Assembly: GCA_029582165.1 (NCBI GenBank) | Contig: CM055877.1 | Location: forward strand, 42,293,249 to 42,357,248 | DNA from: Portulaca oleracea | Taxonomy: Eukaryota; Streptophyta; Magnoliopsida; Caryophyllales; Portulacaceae | DNA: 64,000 nucleotides | Direction of reading: 5' to 3' | In this document: one piece after another, positions 47,979 through 58,688 of the stretch | Layout: each line of letters starts with the position of its first letter | Numbering within the stretch: position 1 is the stretch's first letter | Program-made: the position numbers and the translations under genes | Notes under the pieces: model-generated | Databases searched by the model: none | Told to the model about the DNA's origin: nothing | The model's input: only the letters and a program-made list of their open reading frames with translations

Positions 47979-49055
47979 CTACTTGCCAAGAAGTTGAATT
48001 AATTGTTTGTATTCCTCACTGCTAAGAGTATGTCTTTGCATTTCTTGAATGTTAGATGAATTAGGTACATTTTCAGGATTACTCTGTACATTTGCAGCAA
48101 TCTTTTGTGATCTTTCTACTTGCTTTCTAGCTAGCTTGAAGCACTTTTCAGCAGGATGACCTGGCTTTTTACAGTAATAACAGTAGGGTCTCCTGTTTTG
48201 GTTGGTTTGAGGATTAGAACTAGCAATGGGTATTCTAGGAGCATATTGAGCTGCTGGATTTCCTGAATATCCTTGATTTGTATAACCAGAATATTGATAT
48301 TGGTAACTATTCTGAGCATTCTTGGGGTTTTGGTTTCTTGAAACATTAAAAACCACAGAACCTTCTTCAGGGAAGGATTGTTTCTTGATGTTTTGATGTT
48401 GTTCTTCCTGAAGGACAATACTATAGGCTTGATTAACACTCGGCAAGGGAGTTATCATAAGAATGCTCCCTCTCACAGTTTTATACTGCTCATTTAATCC
48501 CATTAGGAACTGGAATAATTGTTGTCTGCCTATCAACTTTGATGGAGAACACTCAGAACCACAGTTACATGGGGTAACAACCATCACATACTCATCCCGA
48601 ATTTGTTTGCATTTAGTGTAATACCTAGAGATGGACAAATTTCCTTGGCTTAGGCTACTCATATCTTGCGGCAGTTGGTAAATCTTTGCACCTTGATTGT
48701 AACTGAACCTTTCTTTTAAATCACTCCAGATTGTCGCAGCTGTTTCAGTATAAAGTATGCTCGATGCTATGTCTTTTGTGACATAATGAAGGAGCCAAGA
48801 AATCACCATACTGTTACATCTCTCCCAAAAGGGCAGAAGAGGAGAATCAGCAGCAGGTTTTTCTATTTTGCCTTCTATGAAGGTTAACTTGTTTCTGGCT
48901 CTTAAAGAAACTTGACACGACCTACTCCACGGCCCATAATTCAACCCAGTTAAAGGCTCATTAGTTAGGTTAAAGCTGGGATTATCTGAATGATGTAGGT
49001 ACAAAGGGTGTTCAGGGCCTACTGTGATTGGTACTATGGCTTTTTCCTCACCCAT
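47979..49055 (-). CDS. G: copia Gag
   Basis: An open frame of about 358 codons from Met at 49055 (MGEEKAIVPITVGPEHPLYL). An upstream in-frame Met at 49157 lies in the leader and is hydrophobic, so it is less likely. The N-terminal copia Gag block has NPSFNLTNEPLTGLNYGPWS and FIEGKIEKP. The central part has IYQLPQDMSSLSQGNLSISR and YYTKCKQIRDEY. The C-terminus carries a CCHC zinc knuckle (CYYCKKPGHPAEKC near 48160). It ends LLGK then TAG. It is the best-preserved gene in the window. Confidence 0.9.
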   Translation of the reverse strand: MGEEKAIVPITVGPEHPLYLHHSDNPSFNLTNEPLTGLNYGPWSRSCQVSLRARNKLTFIEGKIEKPAADSPLLPFWERCNSMVISWLLHYVTKDIASSILYTETAATIWSDLKERFSYNQGAKIYQLPQDMSSLSQGNLSISRYYTKCKQIRDEYVMVVTPCNCGSECSPSKLIGRQQLFQFLMGLNEQYKTVRGSILMITPLPSVNQAYSIVLQEEQHQNIKKQSFPEEGSVVFNVSRNQNPKNAQNSYQYQYSGYTNQGYSGNPAAQYAPRIPIASSNPQTNQNRRPYCYYCKKPGHPAEKCFKLARKQVERSQKIAANVQSNPENVPNSSNIQEMQRHTLSSEEYKQLIQLLGK

Positions 49056-49194
49056 GACAGAAGAGAGAAAACAAAGAAAACGAAAGAAAACACCAAGAAA
49101 GATCCCAGATAAGAGAAACAGAAGGAGATGCAAAGAGCAAGGTGGAAAGAATGTCACCAGATGATCTTGGAGGAGCTGGAGAAGAAATTATCCA

Positions 49195-49206
49195 GGCTCT
49201 AATACC
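49195..49206 (-). other. Primer binding site of G (initiator Met tRNA, one mismatch)
   Basis: The minus strand reads TGGTATTAGAGC next to the LTR. Confidence 0.88.
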
Positions 49207-49207
49207 A

Positions 49208-49429
49208 TGTCAAATCCCTCATCTCCTCTGTGAGACTGCCATTGATGACAGCAGAAAATATACTTTGTATTTGATCAAACGTTTTCCAATACAACTCTCT
49301 TCCAAAATGAATGAGAGAGACCCGTTTTATAGAGGGAGAACAAAGAGAAAAAGAAGAAAAAGAAAATAACAAACTCTAACTACTTTAACTAACTTCTAAA
49401 CCTAACACTAGATGTTCTTCCCGCCAACA
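49208..49429 (-). repeat. 5' LTR of G
   Basis: 222 bp, paired with 27893-28114. Because the element reads on the minus strand, this is the promoter-bearing LTR. Confidence 0.96.
49325..49331 (-). promoter_or_regulatory. TATA box of G LTR
   Basis: The minus strand reads CTCTATAAAACGGG. The 3' LTR equivalent reads CTCTATAAAAGGGG. The position fits a short copia LTR promoter. Confidence 0.6.
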
Positions 49430-49434
49430 CAGCA

Positions 49435-49664
49435 ACTCAACAATTTCATTATAGATTGATCAGTGATTCGTACCTGACTGAGAAAGCAGAAGGAGGAGGC
49501 GACTGAGTCAATTGGTCGGCATTGTGGGGTAGCGACTGAGGCGGTGCAGTGGCGGTGTGTAACCGCAGCGGCGAATTGAGGGAGGGTCGACCAAGGGCGC
49601 TAGGGTTTGGGAATCTTAGTGGGTCGAGGACGAGATGGAGTAAAAGTTGCGTTTTAATTTTGGC
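49435..49664. other. H: 5' untranslated region near right end
   Basis: GC-richer sequence between copia G and the right subterminal repeats. It probably contained the transcription start of H genes, but no clear TATA box or frame is seen. Confidence 0.5.
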
Positions 49665-49898
49665 TGCGACTGATAATTAGCGACCGATAAATATCAGTCT
49701 CTATACAGCGACTGATATTTATTGGTCGCTAATTATCAGTCATAAATAGCGACCAATAAAAAAAAATCTAGCTACCGATAAATTATCAGTCGCTGTATAG
49801 CGACCGATAATTTATCGTTCACTAGTTATCAGTCGACGGTCACCTAATTTTTTATCAGTCGCTGATATCAGTCGCAATAAGCCTGTTATGTTGTAGTG
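49665..49898. repeat. H: right terminal and subterminal repeats
   Basis: Alternating GCGACCGATAA and TTATCAGTCGC motifs in both orientations end with TGTTATGTTGTAGTG, the inverse of the left terminus. The TSD TTC follows at 49899-49901. Confidence 0.88.
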
Positions 49899-51249
49899 TT
49901 CCCTCCAATGGTACACCTTGTATGAAAGATATTCTCCCTTTGCTCTTCTGTTTCTTCTACTGCTGAGCTACTTAGAACTCTCCTAATTACCAACATTTCT
50001 CCTTCATCTGGGCCTTCCTCTATAGCATCATCATAGACTGGATCATGTTCAGGCTCCTCATAATCCTGTTCTTCTTCCTGCACATATTCAGAGTCAATAA
50101 ACAAGGCTGCTTGGTACTCAGCAAGAGTAACCATCCTCTTGTTTGGACATTCTGAGGCAATGTGCCCAAGTCCTTGACACCTGAAACATCTTCTTCCTGG
50201 GTAGGTTTTGTTGATAGGGGTTGGGGTTCTTTGTGGGGTATTTTGTGGCTGATTTTGTGGGGGTCTTGGGGCTGGATATCTGGCTTAAGGTGGGGGTGGA
50301 GGTGGGTAGGTTCTTTGTGGGGGATTGTAAGGTTTGTAAGGATTTGGCTTGGCTGGGGCATAAGGTTTGGCTAGGTATCTGTTGTTGTACTCCTTCACTC
50401 TAGCCTTCTTTTCTTGCTCCACTTTATGAGCTAAAGAGCTTAACTCATCAAGGGAATCATAAACATGCAACTCAACAACATTCTTGATTCCTTCATTCAA
50501 ACCTGCAAGGTATCTCACATAGGTCTGCACTTCATTTTCCTACATGTTACACTTCCAAAGAAAGTGTTCAAATTCTTTAGTATAGTCCTCCACAGATTTG
50601 TTGCCCTGCACAAAATGTTGTAGCTTGAAATAGTTTTCCTTCATATAGTTGTTTGGAAGGAATTTTTCTTTCAGCTTCTGCCTCATCTCATTCCAGGTGC
50701 TCACCCTGTCTTCCCCAATCTCCATTCTCCTTCTTTGCATATTAGTCCACCAAGTAGAAGTATATTTTTTTAGTTTTAATGCTACTAACTTCACCTTATT
50801 CTCTTCTGAAACCTCCTTCAAGTCAAAAACCCTCTCTACTGTCTGTAACCAATCTAAGAAAACATCAGGATCTAACTCCCCTGCATATTCAGGTATATCA
50901 ATCTTGAAATCTAGCTTCTCAACCCTCTTGTCTTCCGTCCTTTCTTCCATCTCACTATTTTCTTCTGGTCACTGATCCTAGGTGATCTCCTAACTCTTCT
51001 CCTTCTTCTTTGTGTCGGCCTAGGACCTCGACCTCCTCTTCCTGTCCTACTAAAAGGATTCTCACCTTCTCCTTCCTTCATCTCATTATCAGTCTCCCTA
51101 TTTAGCTCATTTCTATGCAATCTCATGTAGTACTGCAATTGCTCACTCAAGAATTTCATTTTCTGCCTTATTTCTTCCTTTTCTTTCAAAGTCTGCTCTA
51201 AGATTTCCTGTGGTGTTCTACTAGTTCCGACCATCTCAAACAATGACAA
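49899..51249 (-). pseudogene. A: gypsy Gag
   Basis: From 51249 (MSLFEMVGTSRTPQEI), the basic region RRRRRVRRSPRIS is followed by a one-base frameshift near 50965. The capsid block AGELDPDVFLDWLQTVERVF, WWTNMQRRR and EKFLPNNYMKENYFKL follow, with TAG near 50540 at the expected Gln of CNMQENEVQ. A Pro-rich linker shifts frame near 50290-50180. Zinc knuckle CFRCQGLGHIASEC (about 50150-50185) and an acidic linker (EEEQDYEEPEHDPVYDD) lead to HTRCTIGG at the H insertion. Confidence 0.9.
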
Positions 51250-51276
51250 CTAACACACTCCAAGATAGAACACAAT

Positions 51277-51288
51277 GCTCTGATACCA
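51277..51288 (-). other. Primer binding site of A (initiator Met tRNA)
   Basis: The minus strand reads TGGTATCAGAGC exactly, three bases after the LTR end. Confidence 0.92.
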
Positions 51289-51291
51289 AGA

Positions 51292-52636
51292 TGATGTATG
51301 CTAACTCACAATGATCAGAGTGTTGAACTAGAATGCACCATACAATCACACACACACAGTTGAATGCTTGTAAAACAATAACTGTTTGAAAGCAACAAGC
51401 TGGAATAGAAGACAACCCAATACAGAATATAAAAGATAGGCTTGCTTACAGTTGATACAGACACACCAGAACTTTATTCAAGGGCAAAGGACTCTCTCAT
51501 TCATGCTTCTACAGGCACACCAAAGCAGAGATGATCAAGCACAACTGACACTTGCTGGATTCTTGCCAATATCCAGTTACAGGAGCTGATTTAACCAAGG
51601 GTTGGGAGTTATAGGACACTCACAAACATTCAGAGGTTCTAAGACACTCGAGAATACTATTGAACAAACATTGATGATCTTTCATTGCTCAGAAACTCAT
51701 AATATAAGGACTACAAACAGTTTGATTAGCAGCTGCTTAACATAAGCTAATCTGCCTAATCTCCCTGACTTAATCTAACCTACAAAGCTTTAAAATAAAG
51801 ACACCTGATTACATCCTAATGATCTCGAGTACAACTTGTAAGAAAATTAAAGGAAAAGTGCAAGCTACCCTCTGATTGGACCAAATGCCAAAAGAGTTGC
51901 AAAATGGACCAATGAGAGGCTTTCCTGCCTAAGGGGGTAAAAATGACGTTACTGAGGTAATTCCTGCGCAAATGCTAACCTGGAAGTAATCTCAACAGGA
52001 TAGTATTAGGTTGGAAAGGACCAAAATAACCCCTATGGACAGAAGACAAAAGGCTTAACCTCAGAACTGAGGTTTTGGAAAAACTAATAACAAACAACCA
52101 TGCTGGGATTGTTTGTTCTGGCACTTAAAACTTGTTGATGCCATGCTCGAACATGCTGGGACTTGGCTTGGACTAGAAAATGGCATGACGTAGAACAAAA
52201 ATCTCCTAGGGAACCTTGGCTGATTCTTCCTCAATCAAGAGATACGATATTGAGAAAGACTACTGCTTGGACAGTTGCTGTTGGGAGCTGACTTTGGTCT
52301 GAATGACCAATGGTGATGGGCTGAATGGCTGAAGTTGCCAAGACTTGTTTCACCAGGGTGTAACAATCTTGGATGGATGTTGTGGATGGCTTGGTGGCTG
52401 CTGAAAGTGTTGTGATCCTTTTGTTGAATGATTGAACTACTAACTGACTTGCTGTGTCTGCTTGGATTAGGAAACCTGCTATTTCTGCTGAAGATGCTTC
52501 CTGTGCTGTTGAGTTAGGTGAATCATCATGGCCTCCTCCCTGTGATGCTCCTGAAAGTGCTGGTGAAGCTCTTGTAGGTGCCTCCTTTGCTGATACGGTT
52601 GCTGCTGCTTGTTGCTCTTCAGGATGTTCTCCATCA
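51292..52636 (-). repeat. 5' LTR of A
   Basis: 1345 bp, TGATGTATGC to CCATCA, followed by the TSD TTAGG. Confidence 0.94.
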
Positions 52637-52641
52637 TTAGG

Positions 52642-52902
52642 ATCAGTAGTAAAATCTAAACAATGTATGAGTAGTTAGAGCCGAATCCTTGTGGAGTTAG
52701 AAGAGGTTGGTTTAACTTAGAATTTGATTTGAATTTTGTCTGTTAGATTAGAGTTTCATTAGGGTTAATGTTAGTGTTATTAGTTAATAACTAAACCTAA
52801 AACCTCTAGAACCAAAACCCACACAAACTACTCCCTCTATTCTCCCTTTCTCAGTTTCTCTCTACTCTTCCCCCTCCTTTTTCTGCCACCCCTCGCCGCC
52901 AG
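52642..52902 (+). repeat. F: LTR segment between A and K
   Basis: This continues the F LTR from 12159. It has a pyrimidine-rich stretch at about 52830-52890 and ends at the K insertion in GCCGCCAG. The F sequence continues at 58689 with CACGGTCGC. No gene. Confidence 0.6.
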
Positions 52903-53529
52903 TGTTTAGACCCAATTATGTGTCTAAATAATGCCTTAATTCTTAGGCTTTTGACTCGTTTTGTGTTTATTTTCATGGCTTTTTAGTATGTTTTTTGTTA
53001 TTTTATATATTTTGGAGTTTTTACTCAAAACGTAGCAAAATGGGGTCATTTTGCAGCTATTTTGGGAATCCCGAGATTTCCCAAGTCTTGGCTGAGTCAA
53101 AGGCGAAGAAAGTAGCAAGGCGAGACATGTCAAGTATCGCAAAGTTGGAGTTTCGATGATTTTTGAAGAGATAACACCCGCTACGTTCAGGGTAGCAGGC
53201 GTTACCTAACTCAATGTCAAGCTTTTGCACGCGTCAATCCGGTAGCCCCCGCCACCCTCCACGTAGTGGGTGCTACGCCCAACACATCAACTCGCCCGAA
53301 GAGGACCGTACCTACGGTCCTAAGTACCGCACCCGCGGTGGCTACCATGACTTGGGCAGAGAGCTAAATACCCGATCACACCTGCGGTCCAGGGATACCG
53401 CACCTGCTGACATGCGATGGAGAAGACTGAAATCACCTATTGCCTCGTAAGACCGCACCTGCGGTCTCCCCATTTTCTGCACGATTGTTTCGACTTGTGC
53501 ACTGCGTTTTGGCCAATTGTTTTGCCTTG

Positions 53530-53540
53530 TATATATATAT
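53530..53540 (+). promoter_or_regulatory. TATA-like run in K unit
   Basis: A TATATATATAT run follows TTTGCCTTG. Equivalents occur in each K unit near 55671, 56690 and 57697. It is a candidate core promoter of the K LTR. Confidence 0.45.
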
Positions 53541-53936
53541 CCCATTTGACGATTTCTTGGGGAGGAATCTTAGAGAGAGACTTAGACATTATTTCCAGCT
53601 TTGTATTAGTGAGTTTTAGAGAGGGATTAGTGAGAGATTAATCTAGGGTTTTGGTGATTTGTGTTTGTTATTGAAGATTTGGGGATTCAAACAATTGAGA
53701 GATTGTTAGATTATCTTTTTATTGCTTTCTTTGTTCATCTACATTATTTTGATAAGTATTCTCTTCCCTTAACTCTTTTATTAATTGCTTTGCTAATTAC
53801 CTTCTTGCTTGTTTAATTGTTTTGCTTGCTATTTTCATTGTTTTGCTTGTTCTTGATTGTTTTGTTTTGTTTTGCTCGAGACGAGCAAAAGTTTAAGTGT
53901 AGGGGGTGTTAAGACCCAATTATGTGGCTAAATAAC

Positions 53937-55041
53937 TGATGTATAATGGGATTAAAGAGATCTCATTACACAACATTCTACAGGATCTTTAAACTTGGGC
54001 TTGGTTAGATTGATACTTAAACGAATGAAAAGATGGAAATGGCGTGTAAATGAATGAATAATGGATTATGGATGAATGGATGGATGGGTGAACGAATGAA
54101 TAGGGATGGAAAGATGTTTAAAGATGGCATAAGAACCAATCTCCTAGGCTCTGATACCAATTTTGATGTATAATGGGATCAAAGAGATCTCATTACACAT
54201 AGAATTCAGGATCTTTATGAACAAAGATAAGAATCTTCTTCTCTAAGTTCTTAAGGATCAACTAAACTCAATGAAAAGAGATGGAAAACGAAAAGATGAA
54301 TGGGAATTCGTTTACCAAATGAACGTTTGTAGTTTGAATGATGAATGCTTGTTGAACGAATGATGGATGATTGAATGAATGGATGAACGAACGAACGATA
54401 ATGGCGTTGAAGACTCCCACGAGGATATAGGCACACCACCTCTAGGAACTCTTCAATTCTACCTTTCACCACCAAGGGATGCCAACCCAAGGCTAGAAGT
54501 AGAGATAGGACGAATCTCCCTCAAGAGAAACGAAAACTAGCACAAAAGTTAGAGAGAAAACAACATCATGTTGTGTTTGATTTGTATTGATATTATTGAA
54601 TGAGATGTGTTTACAAGGCACCCAAGGGGTCTATTTATAGCAAATGAGGGCCCCCCTTGGCGTGTACAATCAAGAAACAACAAGGCAACTAGCTTACATC
54701 ATCCTATACAAGTGTGACATCATAAAGAAACAAATGTACATAAGCTAAGATTAAAACAATGATAACTTGCTCGTTTCTTGTCCAAACTTCAAGATTCAAA
54801 AACCATTGTGAAGCTCTTTTGATGTAGATCATTTGACCTTTGGATGACTTTCACAATATCTTCATGGTTCTTGAGATATAGAGCAAATTACCGAGCTACC
54901 CTTCATGAAGTCATACGTTTGAGAGAGAGACATGAGTGAATGGTGCTCCCTTTTCTATGTAATCGAGTATTTAGCTCCCACGATACATATTTGATGTCTT
55001 CCTTGATGACCTTGATGTATATGGCCATCAAATATACATTA
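53937..55041 (-). mobile_element. L: truncated LTR element inside K unit 2
   Basis: It starts TGATGTATAATGGG and ends TATACATTA, with the TSD ATAAC on both sides (53932-53936 and 55042-55046). A second LTR start lies at 54164. Between them, minus-strand TTGGTATCAGAGC is an initiator-Met primer site, so the right copy (54164-55041, 878 bp) is the 5' LTR. The left copy retains only a diverged LTR start and some internal sequence. Minus-strand TATAAATA is at 54632-54639. No coding sequence. Confidence 0.82.
54632..54639 (-). promoter_or_regulatory. TATA box of L LTR
   Basis: CTATAAATAGACCCC on the minus strand, well placed within the 878-bp LTR. Confidence 0.6.
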
Positions 55042-58000
55042 ATAACGCCTTAATTCTTAGCCTTTTGACTCGTTTTGTGTTTATTTTCATGGCTTTTTAG
55101 TATGTTTTTAATTATTTTGTAGGTTTTGGAGTTTTTACTCAAAATGTAGCAAAAAGGGGCCATTTTACAGCTATTTTGGGAATCCCGAGATTTCCTAGGT
55201 CTTGACCAAGTCAAAGGCGAAGAAAGTAGCAAGGCGAGACATGTCAAGTATCGCAAAGTTGGAGTTCCGATAATTTTTGAAGAGGTAACACCCGCTACGT
55301 TCAGGGTAGCGGGCGTTACCTAACTCAATGTCAAGCTTTTGCGCGCGTCAATCCCGTAGCCCCCGCCACCCTCCACGTAGCGGGCGCTACGCCCAGCACA
55401 TCAACTCGCCCGAAGAAAACCGCACCTACAGTCCTAAGTACCGCACCCGCAGTGGCTGCCATGACTTGGGCAGGGAGCTAAATACCTGAAGAAGACCGCA
55501 CCTGCGGTCCAGGGATACCGCACCTGCTGTCATGCGAAGGAGAAAACTGAAATCGCATGTTGCCTCGTAAGACCGCACATGCGGTCTCCAACACCGCACC
55601 TACGCTATCCCCCTTTTCTGCACGATTGTTTCGGCTTGTGCACTACGTTTTGGCCAACTGTTTTGCCTTGTATATATATCCCATTTGACGATTTCTTGGG
55701 GAGGAATATTAGAGAGAGACTTCGAAGTTTTTTTCCAGCTTTGTATTAGTGAGTTTTAGAAAGAGATGTGTGAGAGATTAATCTAGGGTTTTGGTGATTT
55801 ATGTTTGTTATTGAAGATTAAGGGATTCAAACAATTGATAGATTGTTGGATCATCTTTTTATTGCTTTCTTTGTTCATCTACAGCATTTTGATAAGTATT
55901 CTCTTCCCTTAACTCTTTTATTAATTGCTTTGCTAATTACTTTCTTGCTTGTTTAATTGCTTTGCTTGCTATTTTCATTGTTTTGCTTGTTCTTGATTGT
56001 TTTGTTTTGTTTTGCTCGGGACGAGAAAAAGTTTAAGTGTAGGGGGTGTTCAGACCCAATTTTTTGTCTAAATAACGCCTTAATTCTTAGACTTTTGACT
56101 CGTTTCGTGTTTATTTTCATGGTTTTTAGTATGTTTTTGGTTATTTTGTAGGTTTTGGAGTTTTTACTCAAAAAGTGGCCATTTTGCAGCTATTTTGGGA
56201 ATCCCGAGATTTCCCAGGTATTGATCGAGTCAAAAAACGAAGAAAGTAGCAAGGCGAGACATGTCAAGTACCGCAAAGTTGGAGTTTCGATGATTTTTGA
56301 AGAGGTAACATCTGCTACATTCAAGGTAGCGGGCGTTACCTAACTTAATGTCAAGCTTTTGCGCGCGTCAATCCGGTAGCCCTCGCTACCCTCCACGTAG
56401 CGGGTGCTACGCCCAGCACATCAACTCGCCTGAAGAGGACCGCACCTACGGTCCTAAGTACCGCACCCGCGGTGGCTGCCATGACTTGGGCAGGGAGCTA
56501 AATACTCGAAGAGGACTGCACCTGCGGTCCAGGGATACCGCACCTGCTGTCATGCGAAGGAGAAAACTGAAATCGCCTGTTGCCTCGTAAGACCGTACTT
56601 GCAGTCTCCTACACCGCACCTGCGGTCTCCCCCTTTTCTGCACGATTGTTTCGCTTGTGCACTGCGTTTTGGCTAACTATTTTGCCTTGTATATATATAT
56701 CCCATTTGACGATTTCTTAGGGAGGAATCTTAGAGAGAGACTTAGACATTATTTCCAGCTTTGTATTAGTGAGTTTTAGAGAGAGATTAGTGAGAGATTA
56801 ATCTAGGGTTTTGGTGATTTGTGTTTGTTATTGAAGATTAGGGAATTCAAACAATTGAGAGATTGTTGGATCATCTTTTTATTGCTTTCTTTGTTCATCT
56901 ACAGCATTTTGATAAGTATTCTCTTCCTTTAACTCTTTTATTAATTGCTTTGCTAATTACTTTCGTGCTTGTTTAATTGCTTTGCTTGCTATTTTCATTG
57001 TTTTGCTTGTTCTTGATTGTTTTGTTTTGTTTTGCTCGGGACGAGCAAAAGTTTAAGTGTAGGGGGTGTTCAGACCCAATTTTGTGTCTAAATAACGCCT
57101 TAATTCTTAGACTTTTGACTCGTTTCGTGTTTATTTTCATGGTTTTTAGTATGTTTTTGGTTATTTTGTAAGTTTTGGAGTTTTTACTCAAAAAGTGGCC
57201 ATTTTGCAGCTATTTTGGGAATCCCGAGATTTCCCAGGTCTTGACCGAGTCAAAAAGGAAGAAAGTAGCAAGGCGAGACATGTCAAGTATCGCAAAGTTG
57301 GAGTTTCGATGATTTTTGAAGAGGTAACACCTGCTACATCCAAGGTAGCGGGCGTTACCTAACTTAATGTCAAGCTTTTGCGCGTGTCAATCCGGTAGCC
57401 CTCGCTACCCTCCACGTAGCGAGCGCTACGCCCAGCACATCAACTCGCCTGAAGAGGACCGCACCTACGGTCCTAAGTACCGCACCCGCGGTGGCTGCCA
57501 TAACTTATTACCCGAAGAGGACTGCACCTGCGGTCCAGGGATACCACACCTGCTGTCATGCGAAGGAGAAAATTGAAATCGCCTGTTGCCTCGTAAGACC
57601 GCACTTGTAGTCTCCTACACCGCACCTGCGGTCTCCCCCTTTTCTGCACGATTGTTTCGCTTGTGCACTGCGTTTTGGCTAACTATTTTGCCTTGTATAT
57701 ATATATCCCATTTGACGATTTCTTGGAGAGGAATCTTAGAGAGAGACTTAGACATTATTTCCAGCTTTGTATTAGTGAGTTTTAGAGAGAGATTAGTGAG
57801 AGATTAATCTAGGGTTTTGGTGATTTGTGTTTGTTATTGAAGATTAGGGAATTCAAACAATTGAGAGATTGTTGGATCATCTTATTATTGCTTTCTTTGT
57901 TCATCTACAGCATTTTGATAAGTATTCTCTTCCTTTAACTCTTTTATTAATTGCTTTCTAATTACTTTCCATCTTGTTTAATTGCTTTGCTTGCTATTTT

Positions 58001-58688
58001 CATTGTTTTGCTTGTTCTTGATTGTTGATGTTAGAAATCATGCTTAGGGTTGAATTGAATGTTGTTAGCTTAGTTAGTATCATAATTAGTGGCTAAAAAC
58101 CCTATGGGTTAGGGGGTAATTAAGAGTGTGAATGGGTAATTAAGCATAGGTTAGCAATTTTAGTCAGTAATTAGTTGGGAAATCACTTTTCCCACTCAAG
58201 TCCTTCCCTCAAGTTGGATGTATTTGGGTCCGAAAGTCCCCGAACACATCCAACACTTGAGTTGGAAGGTTGGAAATGGGATAGTTAGTACTCTACTCAC
58301 GAAAGTGAATAGAGGCTAACTAGAGAATTCCGTTTCTTCAACCCTGCGGGTCCTGGTGGACTTTGGGGAAGTTAATCCGGACTATCCTCGAAAGAGGAAG
58401 CCTGGTTGGTATTTACTAACGGAATTGCCACTTGACTTTCTTCCTTCTTGCTCTCTTGTTGCAAAACCTATTCCCTTGTTCCCGTTTGCATCCCGAAAAG
58501 CCTCCGAAGCCCATTTCTTTTCCTTGACCGACCTTAGTTTTGTTCCTTGCGTTGTGACCCCTTTCAATAGATATCCTTACCTTAGCAAATCTCATCCCGA
58601 CCTTAGAGCGAGGTTCTATGACCAAGGCCCCAAGCTCCTCGAGAAGAACGATATAAAAACCGGGATACAAAAACCACGTTACAGCCAC

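Larger units (their letters stand above)
27893..49429 (-). mobile_element. G: Ty1/copia element split by gypsy B
   Basis: LTRs of 222 bp (27893-28114 and 49208-49429) run from TGTCAAATCCC to CCGCCAACA and differ at five positions by my count. The perfect TSD CAGCA flanks the element (27888-27892 and 49430-49434). The domain order on the minus strand is Gag, protease, integrase, RT, RNase H, as in copia. Element B is inserted in the protease region with TSD ATTGT. Initiator-Met primer site and poly-G polypurine tract are both present. Confidence 0.96.
16598..49898 (-). mobile_element. H: En/Spm (CACTA) DNA transposon, 33.3 kb with insertions
   Basis: The left end is CACTATAACATAAC and the right end is the inverse of CACTACAACATAAC. 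Both are flanked by TTC (16595-16597 and 49899-49901), the 3-bp TSD expected of CACTA elements. The insertion lies inside the pol of A, and the uninterrupted sequence is present in sister copies near 35625 and 45060. Both ends carry palindromic GCGACCGATA subterminal repeats. A tnp2-like transposase and an accessory gene lie on the minus strand. Removing copia G leaves about 11.8 kb, of which roughly 3 kb is Harbinger-like and MITE sequence. Confidence 0.95.
12160..52636 (-). mobile_element. A: Ty3/gypsy (CRM-like) element split by CACTA transposon H
   Basis: Two LTRs (12160-13502 and 51292-52636), each starting TGAT and ending CCATCA on the plus strand, are flanked by a perfect TSD TTAGG (12155-12159 and 52637-52641). 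Transcription orientation is minus. Gag is at 49.9-51.2 kb; pol is at 13.4-16.6 kb; the interval is transposon H. Rejoining the flanks of H restores the reading frame just before the protease DSG. About 7 kb belongs to A itself. The LTRs differ by roughly 6% over the first 300 bp by eye. Confidence 0.93.
52903..58683 (+). mobile_element. K: tandem array of LTR-derived units ending in a full LTR
   Basis: Four units start with TGTT(C/T/A)AGACCC at 52903, 53907, 56047 and 57067. The first three are about 1.0 kb each (unit 2 after removal of L). Each ends with the same join: LTR sequence to CTTGTTCTTGATTG, then TTTTGCTCGGGACGAGCAAA and a GTGTAGGGGG purine run. The fourth runs on for 1.6 kb to a normal LTR end (GTTACA). 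Flanks are GCCAG (52898-52902) and GCCAC (58684-58688), one mismatch. The final LTR is homologous to K2 at 61826-62284. No coding gene is present. Confidence 0.78.

Noticed and set aside
53214..53450. Short frame repeated in three K units (SSFCARQSGSPRYPPRSG)
   Set aside because: It overlaps the palindrome ladder, its ends vary between units, and it has no recognisable domain. Similarity follows from unit duplication.
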